DNA of 64,000 nt from contig NZ_NFHH01000006.1 of assembly GCF_002161285.1 (NCBI RefSeq), positions 1-64,000 on the forward strand, read 5' to 3'. The notes below the pieces were generated by a model. It did no database searches, had not been told where the DNA came from, and was given only the letters and a program-made list of their open reading frames with translations. Shown in pieces: positions 23,228 to 32,379 of the stretch. The number at the start of each line of letters is the position of its first letter. Position 1 is the stretch's first letter. Source of the DNA: Blautia sp. An81 (GTDB taxonomy: Bacteria; Bacillota; Clostridia; Lachnospirales; Lachnospiraceae). The position numbers and the translations under genes are program-made.

Positions 23228-24964
23228 TTACAGTTCCACCAGAAAAGCCGCCGCATCCCAGGTCAGGGGGCTTCTCTTCTGATAATCAAAAAGCACCGGA
23301 TAAATTCCCTCTTCCTTCTTTCCTTCTGCTACATTCCAGGAAAAAATTTCCAGGTGGGTCATTTTTTCCATCTGTCTGGAAGAATACTCTCGGTATCCGG
23401 AAAGATATCGAGGCCCTTCTTTTTCTCTCTCATAAAAAGCCTGAATCTTGTCTTTATAAGCCTTTCTCTCCGGCGCCCAGGAAGGTCTGGTCTTCATATT
23501 TTCCCTGGCGTAAAGGTCATAGACCATCAGCTGCCGGTAAAACTCCAGGCAGGAACTCCCTGCCGTTTCCAAAAATTCCAGAAGAATTTCATATCTGCGG
23601 ATCCTGGAATGGGACAAAGTGTCATATCCTTTTTCCTCATAAAATTTCCCAAGTGCTTCATAGAAGGAAAATGGCTCCGGGAATTCTTGTACTGCGGCCT
23701 GTATGGTATGAGAAAACTGCCCGCTGTTGTAATAGATTTCCGTCATCTCTTCTACGCTTTTCAGGCGGATAATATCCTGATAGGAAAGCCACCGGGTTCC
23801 GAGAACTTCATAGGGTTCCCTGTCTTTATAGAGACAGCCGTAGTCTTGGGCCTTTTCATGCATATAAGAGCCCTTCAGGACTTTTAAAAATCCCAGCTGA
23901 AGCTGGTTTGGAGAAAGGGCATAGACCTCATTGAAAGATTTCCGGAAACTCTCATAGTCCTCCCAGGGAAGTCCTGCGATCAAGTCCAGATGCTGATGGA
24001 TATTCCCTCCTTCATTCACTGCCAGTACATTGGCCGCGATCTTTTCAAAGGGAGCGTACCTGCGGATTTCCCGAAGGGTCTTTTCGTTGGTAGACTGAAC
24101 TCCGATTTCCAGCTGTATCAGTCCGGGACGCATGGTCCTGATCAGCTCTATTTCCTTTTGAGTGAGAAGGTCGGCGCCAATCTCAAAGTGAAAATTCGTC
24201 ACTCCATTGTCGTGTTCCTTAATATACTGCCATATTTCCAGGGCATGGCTCTCCCGGCAGTTAAAGGTCCTGTCTACAAATTTTACCTGAGGCACTTTAC
24301 GCTCCAGAAAAATCTCCAGTTCCTTTTTTACCAGTTCCAGACTTTTAAACCGAAGTTTTTTGTCCACAGAAGACAGACAGTAGCTGCAGGAAAAAGGACA
24401 GCCTCTGCTGCTCTCATAGTACAGGATCTTATGAGCAAATAAAGACAGGTCTTCATAGGGAAATATCAGCCGGTCCATGTCCAGAACTTCCGGAAATCCG
24501 GTATTTACCAGGCTCTCCTTGTCCCGGAAACAGATTCCCGGAACAGTAGAAAGAGCAGGGCCATCTTCCAGCCCAGAGTTTACATAATATTTTACCAGAT
24601 TCCGGAAAGTTTCTTCTCCCTCTCCCAGCATAACGCCAAAGACCTCCGGCATTTCCCTGAGAAAGTTCTCTGCATCATAGGATACTTCTGGTCCACCTGT
24701 CCAGATAACCGTGTCCGGCAGAATCTTATGAATATCTCTGATAAGTTCTTTCACATAAGAAATATTCCAGATATAACAGGAAAAACACAGAACCCTGGGG
24801 GCCCTGTGATATATATCCTTCAATATCTGGTCTTTTTCCTGATTAATCGTATATTCCCTCAGAGAAATCCTCTGAGAGAACTCCTGGCAGTAAGCCTTCA
24901 GGCTGTAGACTGCCAGGTTTGTATGAATATATTTTGCATTTACCGCTGCAAGAAGAATATCCAT
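23228..24964 (-). CDS. B12-binding-domain radical SAM protein (DUF4080)
   Basis: The 578-residue protein has an N-terminal cobalamin-binding-like domain (residues 1-150, VIWTGGPEVSYDAENFL), a radical SAM core with the CxxxCxxC cluster in GCPFSCSYC near 195, and a C-terminal DUF4080 region. Members of this class are common in anaerobes and their substrates are mostly unknown. It lies 22 nt upstream of nth and 26 nt downstream of feoB. No partner gene that would reveal a substrate is nearby. Confidence 0.85.
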   Translation of the reverse strand: MDILLAAVNAKYIHTNLAVYSLKAYCQEFSQRISLREYTINQEKDQILKDIYHRAPRVLCFSCYIWNISYVKELIRDIHKILPDTVIWTGGPEVSYDAENFLREMPEVFGVMLGEGEETFRNLVKYYVNSGLEDGPALSTVPGICFRDKESLVNTGFPEVLDMDRLIFPYEDLSLFAHKILYYESSRGCPFSCSYCLSSVDKKLRFKSLELVKKELEIFLERKVPQVKFVDRTFNCRESHALEIWQYIKEHDNGVTNFHFEIGADLLTQKEIELIRTMRPGLIQLEIGVQSTNEKTLREIRRYAPFEKIAANVLAVNEGGNIHQHLDLIAGLPWEDYESFRKSFNEVYALSPNQLQLGFLKVLKGSYMHEKAQDYGCLYKDREPYEVLGTRWLSYQDIIRLKSVEEMTEIYYNSGQFSHTIQAAVQEFPEPFSFYEALGKFYEEKGYDTLSHSRIRRYEILLEFLETAGSSCLEFYRQLMVYDLYARENMKTRPSWAPERKAYKDKIQAFYEREKEGPRYLSGYREYSSRQMEKMTHLEIFSWNVAEGKKEEGIYPVLFDYQKRSPLTWDAAAFLVEL

Positions 24965-24990
24965 TTATTTCTCCTTCTATAAAAATTCTT

Positions 24991-26982
24991 TTACAGCCCC
25001 AGAAGGCTTCCCACCTGGAACACCAGCACTGCCGCAGCATAAGCCAGCAGGAGCTGGAAGACCACCATTTTCAATGTCCAGGAAGTAGAATGGGTCTCCT
25101 TCCTGACTGTAGCCAATGTAGCCACACAAGGGGTATACAGCAGGCAGAATACCATCAGCGCATAAGCGTTCAGGGGGCCAAACCCAATTGCTCCCAGAGC
25201 CTGGGAAAGAGTGGTCATTCCCTCAGGAGAACTGATATTATTGACTCCGTAAAGAACGGAAAAGCTGGAAATCACCACTTCTTTTGCGGAAAGTCCGGAA
25301 ATCAGCGCCACTACGATCTGCCAGGTTCCCAGCCCTGCAGGTATCAGTACCGGAGCCAGGACTTTTCCGATCATAGCGCCGAAACTTGTAGTCACATCGC
25401 TGGTCATTCCCTGAAAATTATAGTTCAGGATAAACCAGATCACAATCGAAGCTACGAAGATTGTAGTTCCTGCTTTTGTGAGATAATCCTTTACCTTCTC
25501 CCACACATAAATCCGGATAGTCCTGGGATTTGGCACCTTGTAATCCGGCAGCTCAATAAGAAGAGGTATTTTTTTATCTGTTTTCCATACTTTCCCGATG
25601 ATGAGAGCCAGAAGGATCGCCACGATCATTCCCAAAGCATAAAGGGAGAATGCCGCCACCATGGCGTATTTTCCAAAAAATACATCTGCAAACAGCACAT
25701 AAATAGGCAGACGTGCAGAACAGGACATGAAAGGTGTAAGAAGGATGGTCTTCTTTCTGTCCTCCTCATTTTCCAGAGTTCTGGTGGCCATTACTGCCGG
25801 TACCGTACAGCCAAAGCCCAGTACCATAGGCAGAAAAGCTTTGCCGGACAGCCCCACTTTTCCCATGATCCCATCCATGACATAAGCCACTCTTGCCATA
25901 TAGCCGCTGTCCTCCAGAAAAGCCAGGGCCAGAAACAGGATAAAGATATTTGGAAGGAAGGTCAGGATGCCGCCTACACCGGACATAATCCCGTCTACCA
26001 CCAGTGAACAGACCCAGCCAGAAGCGCCCAGGGCTGTAAGAGCCGTTCTGGCTGCCTCAAAAGCCCAGTCAAGGCCCAGCTCAAAGACTCCCTTAACGGC
26101 ATCTCCTACTGTAAAGGTCAGGAAAAATACCAGGGCCATAATACATAAAAACACGGGAACTCCTGCCACAGGGTGGGTCAGAATCCTGTCTGCCTTTTCT
26201 GTCATAGACTGACGGTTTCCTTTATAGAACACACACTCCTCTATGATTTCCTCAATATAGTTGTATTTTTCATTGATAATCTGCTTTTCATAGTTCTTAT
26301 CTGCAATATCAGAAATGTCCACAGGCTGCTCTTCTATGATCTGCTCATCATTTTCCAGGATTTTGATGCTGTGCCACCGAAGATTTTTGCTTTCCGGATA
26401 CTGCTTCTGTATCCGATTGCTGATTTCCTGGATTTTCTCCTCAATTTCCCGAGAATATTCCACTACAGGATCTGCTGTCTGTTCTTCATAATGGTGCTCT
26501 ACTGCATGGAGAAGCACGTCCAGACCGGTACGCTTTCTGGCAGATACCGGCACTACAGGAATATTTCCCAACAGCTCCGGAAGACGATGAAGGTCAATCT
26601 CCATTCCCCGCTCTTCCACAATGTCCATCATATTCAGGGCAACTACCACAGGTTTTCCCAGTTCCAGAAGCTGGAGCGTCAGATACAGGTTTCGCTCCAG
26701 AGCCGAGGCATCCACCACGTCTACAATAATATCCACCTCATCTCCCAGGATTACCTTTCTGGAGACTTTTTCCTCCATGGAATAGGAAGTCAGACTGTAA
26801 ATTCCGGGAAGGTCAATAAGACGCATTTTCCTGCCTTTGTATTCAGTCTCTCCCTCTTTTTTTTCTACTGTAACTCCCGGCCAGTTTGCCACTTTCAAAT
26901 TTGCACCTGTATAGGCGTTAAAGAGTGTGGTCTTGCCGCAGTTGGGATTTCCCGCAAATCCTACACGTATCTCACTCTTCAT
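24991..26982 (-). CDS. feoB: Ferrous iron transporter FeoB
   Basis: FeoB is the membrane Fe(II) importer with a cytosolic G domain. In the 663-residue protein the G1 motif GNPNCGKTT is at 11-19, G3 DLPGIYSL near 57, and G4 ALNMMDI near 118. Gate domains carry the paired motifs, including FLPMVLGFGCTVPAVMATRT near 383 and PFMSCSARLPIY near 415, whose cysteines line the pore, and TPCVATLATVRKE near 615. It overlaps feoA by 11 nt. It is slightly short for the family but has no gap. Confidence 0.95.
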   Translation of the reverse strand: MKSEIRVGFAGNPNCGKTTLFNAYTGANLKVANWPGVTVEKKEGETEYKGRKMRLIDLPGIYSLTSYSMEEKVSRKVILGDEVDIIVDVVDASALERNLYLTLQLLELGKPVVVALNMMDIVEERGMEIDLHRLPELLGNIPVVPVSARKRTGLDVLLHAVEHHYEEQTADPVVEYSREIEEKIQEISNRIQKQYPESKNLRWHSIKILENDEQIIEEQPVDISDIADKNYEKQIINEKYNYIEEIIEECVFYKGNRQSMTEKADRILTHPVAGVPVFLCIMALVFFLTFTVGDAVKGVFELGLDWAFEAARTALTALGASGWVCSLVVDGIMSGVGGILTFLPNIFILFLALAFLEDSGYMARVAYVMDGIMGKVGLSGKAFLPMVLGFGCTVPAVMATRTLENEEDRKKTILLTPFMSCSARLPIYVLFADVFFGKYAMVAAFSLYALGMIVAILLALIIGKVWKTDKKIPLLIELPDYKVPNPRTIRIYVWEKVKDYLTKAGTTIFVASIVIWFILNYNFQGMTSDVTTSFGAMIGKVLAPVLIPAGLGTWQIVVALISGLSAKEVVISSFSVLYGVNNISSPEGMTTLSQALGAIGFGPLNAYALMVFCLLYTPCVATLATVRKETHSTSWTLKMVVFQLLLAYAAAVLVFQVGSLLGL

Positions 26983-27235
26983 CTGTAAGTTCCTCCACTT
27001 CTATTCCCTGGGCAATGTCATTTCCAAGAGCCCAGCGGCTGCCCCGGACTTTAATAATCGTTGCTCCATTTCTCTTCCGATTCAGCACCCGCACTCTGGT
27101 CCCTTCCAGGATACCCAGAGCCTCCAGCCGGCGGAGGATTTTTTCACTTTCCCGAACATTTGCCACCCGGAAGTCTTTTTCAATCGGTGTCTCATTTAAT
27201 TTCATCCAGTGAACATCTCCAATCTTTTGTGACAT
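26972..27235 (-). CDS. feoA: Ferrous iron transport protein FeoA
   Basis: The 87-residue SH3-like protein is thought to regulate FeoB. It shows the pattern VANVRESEKILRRLEALGILEGTRVRVLNRKRNGATIIKVRGSRWALGNDIAQGIEV. It begins one base after the MATE stop (TAA-A-ATG) and overlaps feoB by 11 nt, so MATE-feoA-feoB are likely cotranslated. Iron control (Fur/DtxR) is expected, but no clear operator was seen in the coding sequence before it. Confidence 0.9.
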   Translation of the reverse strand: MSQKIGDVHWMKLNETPIEKDFRVANVRESEKILRRLEALGILEGTRVRVLNRKRNGATIIKVRGSRWALGNDIAQGIEVEELTDEE

Positions 27236-27236
27236 T

Positions 27237-28604
27237 TTATCTGGTTACGTTCCGCAGCCAGCGGTAACTCTTATATCTCTGCAGTGAGAAAGGCACCTTA
27301 ATCACCTCGTCACTGCACAGAAGGATATAAACCCATGGCATAGGGATTCCTATGACAAAGGCCCCCACTGCCGCTCCTAATATGGAGCAGAGCCACATAA
27401 CCCCTACGTCCAGGAAAAGTCCGAATCTGGTATCTCCCCCTGCCCGGAGCACCCCTACTACGATAGTGCTGTTCAGAGACTGCCCGATCACATAATAGGA
27501 CATGATAAGCATCATAGCCGTAAGATAGCTCTTGGCCAGAGGGGTCAATTTCAAAAACATGGGCAGCAGCGGAGAAATGGCTAATATTACCACAGCTCCT
27601 CCTATACCGCAGACAATGGACAGCTTTACAAAGCGGCTGCCATATTCCCTTGCCAGTTCTTCTTTCTTCTCTCCAATGGCTTTGCCGATCATAATAGCCG
27701 TAGCGCTGGAGATACCAAAGCCGATGACCATAGAAAGCTGCCGGCACACCTGAGCCACAGAATGAGCTGCTACCGCAGCACTTCCCAGATGGCCTACAAT
27801 AGCAGAAATAGCTGCCATTCCTGCACCCCATGCCAGCTCATTTAAAAGTACGGGAAAAGCATAGGTAAAAAAGTCTCTTCCCAGAGCCTTGTCTTTTACA
27901 AAAAGATCCTTTATATGAATCTTCACCACGTCGTTCTTTTTCTGAGCATAGTACACTACTATGATAACTTCAATTGCTCTGGAAAGCAAGGTTCCCAGAG
28001 CAGCTCCTGCAGACCCCATTGCCGGCGCTCCCAGAAGACCAAAGATAAAAATGGAGTTCAGTATAATATTGGCGCAGAGAGAAACTCCATAGACCACTGT
28101 GGCAATGATCACCCGCTCAATGCTTCTGATGATATTCAGATATACATTCGTAAAGGCTGACAAAACATAGGAGAATCCTGCAATCCTCAGATAAGCTACT
28201 CCTTCTGCAATAACTGCCTGGTCTGAAGTAAAAATCAGCATCAGATACTGAGGAATAAAGATTGCTGCAGCTCCAAAAACAATGCCCGCTCCAATGGAAA
28301 TACGAAAAGACATCCCCATAACCTTTTCAATTGTCCTGGTATCCTTTTTTCCCCAGTACTGGGCAGTGAGAACACAAGCTCCCGATGTCAGTCCGAAATA
28401 CAGCAGGCTTAGGATAAAATACACCTGATTTGCAAGGGACACGCCTGAGAGAGCCGTCTCGCTTACCCTTCCCAGCATAATTACATCTGTAGAGGTCACC
28501 CCTACATTAATGAGATTCTGGACTGCCATAGGCATGACCAGCCGCAGAACATCCCGATAAAACCTTTTGTCTTCAATACTCGTCTTCTTTTTCATAAATG
28601 CCAT
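27237..28604 (-). CDS. MATE family multidrug/toxin exporter
   Basis: The 455-residue protein has about 12 membrane segments in two related halves. The N-terminal pattern MPMAVQNLINVGVTSTDVIMLGRVSETALSGVSLANQV is typical of MATE exporters, which use a sodium or proton gradient. It sits directly upstream of feoA with a 1-nt gap and 20 nt downstream of dapF. The link to iron import is positional only. Start could be Met1 or Met4. Confidence 0.9.
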   Translation of the reverse strand: MAFMKKKTSIEDKRFYRDVLRLVMPMAVQNLINVGVTSTDVIMLGRVSETALSGVSLANQVYFILSLLYFGLTSGACVLTAQYWGKKDTRTIEKVMGMSFRISIGAGIVFGAAAIFIPQYLMLIFTSDQAVIAEGVAYLRIAGFSYVLSAFTNVYLNIIRSIERVIIATVVYGVSLCANIILNSIFIFGLLGAPAMGSAGAALGTLLSRAIEVIIVVYYAQKKNDVVKIHIKDLFVKDKALGRDFFTYAFPVLLNELAWGAGMAAISAIVGHLGSAAVAAHSVAQVCRQLSMVIGFGISSATAIMIGKAIGEKKEELAREYGSRFVKLSIVCGIGGAVVILAISPLLPMFLKLTPLAKSYLTAMMLIMSYYVIGQSLNSTIVVGVLRAGGDTRFGLFLDVGVMWLCSILGAAVGAFVIGIPMPWVYILLCSDEVIKVPFSLQRYKSYRWLRNVTR

Positions 28605-28624
28605 CTTTTGTTTCCCATCGTCTC

Positions 28625-29458
28625 CTACAGTGTAATCTCCCCGTCAAAGACTACCTCTGCAGGGCCGGTCATATACACCAGATTTTCCTTTCTGTCCCAG
28701 AATATTTTCAGATCTCCTCCTAAAAGGTGCACCGTCACTTCATCATCTGTATAGCTGTTTAGCACACTGGCCACTGTAACGGCACATGCCCCTGTACCAC
28801 AGGCCAGGGTCTCTCCGCTGCCTCTCTCCCAGACACGCATTTCTACAGTATTCCTGTCAATTACCCGGACAAATTCTGTATTTACACTTTCTGGAAAAGC
28901 TTTGTTCTTTTCAAAAAAAGGTCCCACTTCTTCAATCTTCAGATTTTTTACATCTTCCATATAGACCACTGCATGAGGATTTCCCATAGAAACTGCGGTC
29001 ACCTCATAAATCTCCTGAGCCACATTCAAAGGCTGGCTGATTACCGGACTCTTGGAATAAATCATAGGAATCTTTCCTGTTTCCAGTATGGGAGAGCCCA
29101 TATTTACACGGACTTCTTTCACCTTTCCCTCTTTTACAGTCAGATCCAGATATTTTATGCCGCTTTTTGTGTCCACAGAGATACTGGTCTTATCCGTAAG
29201 GCCATAATCATAGACATACTTTGCCACACAGCGGATGCCATTGCCGCACATAGCTCCCTGGCTTCCGTCTGCATTGTACATTTCCATCTCAAAATCTGCC
29301 TTTTCAGAAGGCTTTATGAGAATCAGGCCGTCAGAGCCAATACCAAAATGGCGGTCACTGACCTTCCTGGAAACTTCTGAGGGATTGTCTATCTTCTCTG
29401 TAAAGCAGTTTACATAAACATAGTCGTTACCGATACCGTGCATCTTTGTGAATTTCAT
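28625..29458 (-). CDS. dapF: Diaminopimelate epimerase
   Basis: DapF converts LL- to meso-diaminopimelate for peptidoglycan and lysine. The start at 29458 (MKFTKMHGIGNDYVYV) has GGGAGG just upstream; the longer frame adds 19 unrelated residues. The 277-residue protein has both catalytic cysteines, in MCGNGIRC (near 75) and LACGTGACA (near 220), and the ASP-type GNPHAV motif. Intact and of normal length. Confidence 0.95.
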   Translation of the reverse strand: MKFTKMHGIGNDYVYVNCFTEKIDNPSEVSRKVSDRHFGIGSDGLILIKPSEKADFEMEMYNADGSQGAMCGNGIRCVAKYVYDYGLTDKTSISVDTKSGIKYLDLTVKEGKVKEVRVNMGSPILETGKIPMIYSKSPVISQPLNVAQEIYEVTAVSMGNPHAVVYMEDVKNLKIEEVGPFFEKNKAFPESVNTEFVRVIDRNTVEMRVWERGSGETLACGTGACAVTVASVLNSYTDDEVTVHLLGGDLKIFWDRKENLVYMTGPAEVVFDGEITL

Positions 29459-29621
29459 ATACCTACCTCCCGATTTCTGAATTTTCCAAAGGAAAAGAGG
29501 GCCTCTTTTCTTCAAGATACCCTCTTCTTTCTCTTTGCTTTATCATAGCAATCTGTATTTCATTTGTCAACGGGAGAACCATTCTTTTCCTCTGCCTACG
29601 GACAAGTTTTTCTGTCCTTTA

Positions 29622-30575
29622 TCAGCAGGTAGCTCCTCCTGCTTCATGAAGCTTCGCTTCCAGGATTTCCTGCTTTCTGTCCAGGATATCATCTGAGAGG
29701 AGCTGGGCTTCTACACTTTCAAACCCCAGTCTGTCTACCGTCTCTGCAAAACGTTCTCCGGTCTTTCCCTGTTCTCTGTAAAGAAGGATGGCTTTTTCTA
29801 CCAGTTTGAGGACTTCCTCTTTGGATGTAAAGATTTTATTCAGGGTCTTGCCCATGGAAATTTTCTTTCCCCATCTTCCTCCAATATAAACCTTATAGCC
29901 GTTTACCCCATCTTCAATAGCATCAAAATGGCAGCTTCCAATGCACCGTCCGCAGTTAATACATTTTTCCTTATCAATCTCCATCAAACCGTCTACAACT
30001 GCAGCAGCTCCTACTGGACAGGCTTTAACCACACCGCACTTCTTGCAGCCGTTGCAAAGGTCTTCATCATAATTTGGAACCATCTGTCCAATAATTCCCA
30101 GGTCGTTGAGGTTTGGCTTTACACAATTGTTTGGACATCCGCCTACAGCAATTTTGAATTTATGAGGCAGCTTTACTCCACGGTATCCCACATAAAACTT
30201 CTCATGGATTTCCTCGGAAAGGCCAAAGGTATCAATGAGTCCATACTGGCAGGTAGTACCCTTGCAGGATACTACCGGACGTACTTTAGAACCTGTTCCT
30301 CCTGTATCCAGTCCTGCCTCCTGGATAAATGCCCGGAATTCATCAATCTTCTCATAGGGAATCCCCTGGACTTCTACAGTAAGACGGGTTGTATATGTAA
30401 CATTTCCATTGCCGAACTTTTTTGCAGCCTCGCCAATAGCAATCTGCTGGTCAGCAGTAATCTTTCCGTTTTTTGTGATAATCCTTCCGGAAAAATTGTC
30501 TGTTCCTTTATTGCTGAGAAAGCCCAGGGCTTTCACTCTCTTTTCATCCTCTTTGCTTACGGTAAGTGTTGCCAT
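29622..30575 (-). CDS. Siroheme/4Fe-4S reductase, AsrC-like (sulfite reductase family)
   Basis: The 317-residue protein starts with a nitrite/sulfite reductase ferredoxin-like half (TYTTRLTVEVQGIPYEKI), then a siroheme-4Fe-4S site C-x5-C...C-x3-C (CKGTTC near 106, GGCPNNC near 147), and two ferredoxin 4Fe-4S clusters (CNGCKKCGVVKACP near 173 and CINCGRCIGSC near 200). This is the layout of AsrC, the anaerobic sulfite reductase catalytic subunit, but asrA and asrB are absent here. It lies 24 nt downstream of the CoA-disulfide reductase gene and they probably form one operon. Electron donor and substrate are inferred. Confidence 0.8.
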   Translation of the reverse strand: MATLTVSKEDEKRVKALGFLSNKGTDNFSGRIITKNGKITADQQIAIGEAAKKFGNGNVTYTTRLTVEVQGIPYEKIDEFRAFIQEAGLDTGGTGSKVRPVVSCKGTTCQYGLIDTFGLSEEIHEKFYVGYRGVKLPHKFKIAVGGCPNNCVKPNLNDLGIIGQMVPNYDEDLCNGCKKCGVVKACPVGAAAVVDGLMEIDKEKCINCGRCIGSCHFDAIEDGVNGYKVYIGGRWGKKISMGKTLNKIFTSKEEVLKLVEKAILLYREQGKTGERFAETVDRLGFESVEAQLLSDDILDRKQEILEAKLHEAGGATC

Positions 30576-30599
30576 AAAAATTTCCTCCTATATTCTTTT

Positions 30600-32237
30600 T
30601 TATTCTTCTGTAGACAGCTCTGTGCCGTTAAAAGCAGTTCCGCCTTCCAGCACTTTGGTATTAGTATATCCGTAATATTTCAGCCGGTTCTGAAGGAGAT
30701 AAGCCCGTTTTCCTTTGGTGCATACCAGAAGAAGCTTTTCCTCTTTATCATGTCCTGGAAGATCTCCTTCTACCTCTGCAGGATTGATAAACTCTGCTCC
30801 CTCAATGGCAGGAGCCATACCCGCATCCAAAATGGTATATCCTGCAGCCTTTCCTTCCTGGAATTCTGCAGGAGTAAAGGTATCCAGCTTGCCTTCCATC
30901 TTGTTGAGCAGCACGTTAATGGTATGACCAAAGGGATGAATGGCTGTAGAAAAAGGAGGAGCATAGGCGAAATCCAAGTCTCTCAGCTGATATACTGTTG
31001 CCTTCAGACTAATAGCTGTCACTGCAATATCTACCATTTTATCTACAGCACCTTTTCCCAGGACCTGGATACCCAAGAATTCTCCTGTAGTCCTGTCGGC
31101 AATCATCTTCACAATAAAATTGCCGGCACCTGGATAATAGTGGGCCTTATCATCAACCACTGTAGTCACTGTTATCACATCATGGCCTTCTGCCCTGGCT
31201 GTTTCTTCATTAAGACCGCTACGGCCTGCATTCAGTCCAGGCAATTTTACCACGCCGGTTCCCAGTACTCCCGGATAAGTCAGATCTGCTCCTGCAAGAT
31301 TCTGGGCAGCGATCCTTCCTTCAATGTTAGCAGAAGAGCCCATAGGAGACCAGGCTCTCTTTCCGGTCATGCGGTTCGTGATCATTGCACAGTCTCCAAG
31401 AGCATAGATATCCGGATCATTTGTCCTGAGATGCTCGTCCACCAGAATCGTGCGGTTCGGAGCCAGCTCCAGTCCTGTTCCTTCCAGGAAAGCTGTATTG
31501 GCGCGGATTCCCAGAGACATGATAAGGGCGTCTGCCTTAATGGCCCTCCGTGAAGTCTTAACCTTCTCTACGCATTCCGTGCCTTCTACTCCCTCCAGTC
31601 TTGTATTAGTCATGACCATAATTCCATTATCTGCCAGATAATCCTCTACATATCCAGCCATTTCCGGATCAAATCCAGGCATGATATGAGGAGCCATGTC
31701 GATCACTGTAGTACGGACGCCTCTGTTCATAAGATTTTCTGCAACTTCCAGGCCGATAAATCCGCCGCCGGCAATGACTGCCCGCTTGATCCCGCCGGCT
31801 TCCACAGCTTTTCTCAGATCTTCTGCATCCTGAGGCGTACGCATAAAGAAAATATTCTTCAGCCCCATCCCTTCAATAGGCGGCGCAATGGGAGAAGCCC
31901 CTGTTGCAATGACCAGCTTGTCATAAGAATACTCTGCTGTTTCTCCTGTTTTAACATCTCTGGCCGTTACCTTCTTTTCTTCTCTGTTCAAAGCTGTAAC
32001 TTCTATGCCAGTCTTCACCTCAGCGCCGGTAAGTTTAGCAAAAGACTGAGGCGTGTTTACAATGAGCTGGCTTCTCTCATGGATCACATCTCCCACGTAA
32101 TAGGGAAGCCCGCAGCCGGCATAAGAAATATCTTCACTCTTCGTAAGGAGCAAAACTTCTGCCCCTCTGTTTTCTCTCTTCAGCTTTGCAGCTACCTTAG
32201 TACCTGCCGCCACACCGCCGATAATAAGAACCTTCAT
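30600..32237 (-). CDS. CoA-disulfide/persulfide reductase with C-terminal rhodanese domain
   Basis: The 545-residue flavoprotein has FAD (VLIIGGVAAG, 3-12) and NAD(P)H (AVIAGGGFIGLEVAE, near 153) nucleotide motifs and the active Cys at residue 42 in SYAGCGLPYY, typical of CoA-disulfide reductase. A C-terminal rhodanese domain (about 455-545) keeps a Cys in VCTKGKRA, the loop that carries sulfane sulfur. Such fusions reduce CoA-persulfide or polysulfide. Pairing with the AsrC-like reductase points to sulfur redox metabolism. It is divergent from the LysR gene. Confidence 0.88.
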   Translation of the reverse strand: MKVLIIGGVAAGTKVAAKLKRENRGAEVLLLTKSEDISYAGCGLPYYVGDVIHERSQLIVNTPQSFAKLTGAEVKTGIEVTALNREEKKVTARDVKTGETAEYSYDKLVIATGASPIAPPIEGMGLKNIFFMRTPQDAEDLRKAVEAGGIKRAVIAGGGFIGLEVAENLMNRGVRTTVIDMAPHIMPGFDPEMAGYVEDYLADNGIMVMTNTRLEGVEGTECVEKVKTSRRAIKADALIMSLGIRANTAFLEGTGLELAPNRTILVDEHLRTNDPDIYALGDCAMITNRMTGKRAWSPMGSSANIEGRIAAQNLAGADLTYPGVLGTGVVKLPGLNAGRSGLNEETARAEGHDVITVTTVVDDKAHYYPGAGNFIVKMIADRTTGEFLGIQVLGKGAVDKMVDIAVTAISLKATVYQLRDLDFAYAPPFSTAIHPFGHTINVLLNKMEGKLDTFTPAEFQEGKAAGYTILDAGMAPAIEGAEFINPAEVEGDLPGHDKEEKLLLVCTKGKRAYLLQNRLKYYGYTNTKVLEGGTAFNGTELSTEE

Positions 32238-32379
32238 GCTTATTCTCCTCTTTTCTTCTGTTCTGTCTTATAGATAACTTTTCACTTGCCCTTATTATAG
32301 CACTTGCAATAGTATAAGAAAAGAAATATAATTTTATATAACTCATAGGTAAATCTTATAATGATACAGAGGAACTTTT
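32238..32379. promoter_or_regulatory. Divergent promoter region between the sulfur operon and lysR
   Basis: The intergenic region is 142 bp. A TATAAT on the minus strand (32294-32299) can serve the CoA-disulfide reductase operon and a TATAAT on the plus strand (32357-32362) the LysR gene; neither has a strong -35. LysR proteins usually bind such divergent regions and autoregulate. Confidence 0.45.

Noticed and set aside
29501-29535. Hairpin AAGAGGG/CCCTCTT upstream of dapF as a terminator
   Set aside because: Weak stem and no real T tract on either strand; left unannotated.
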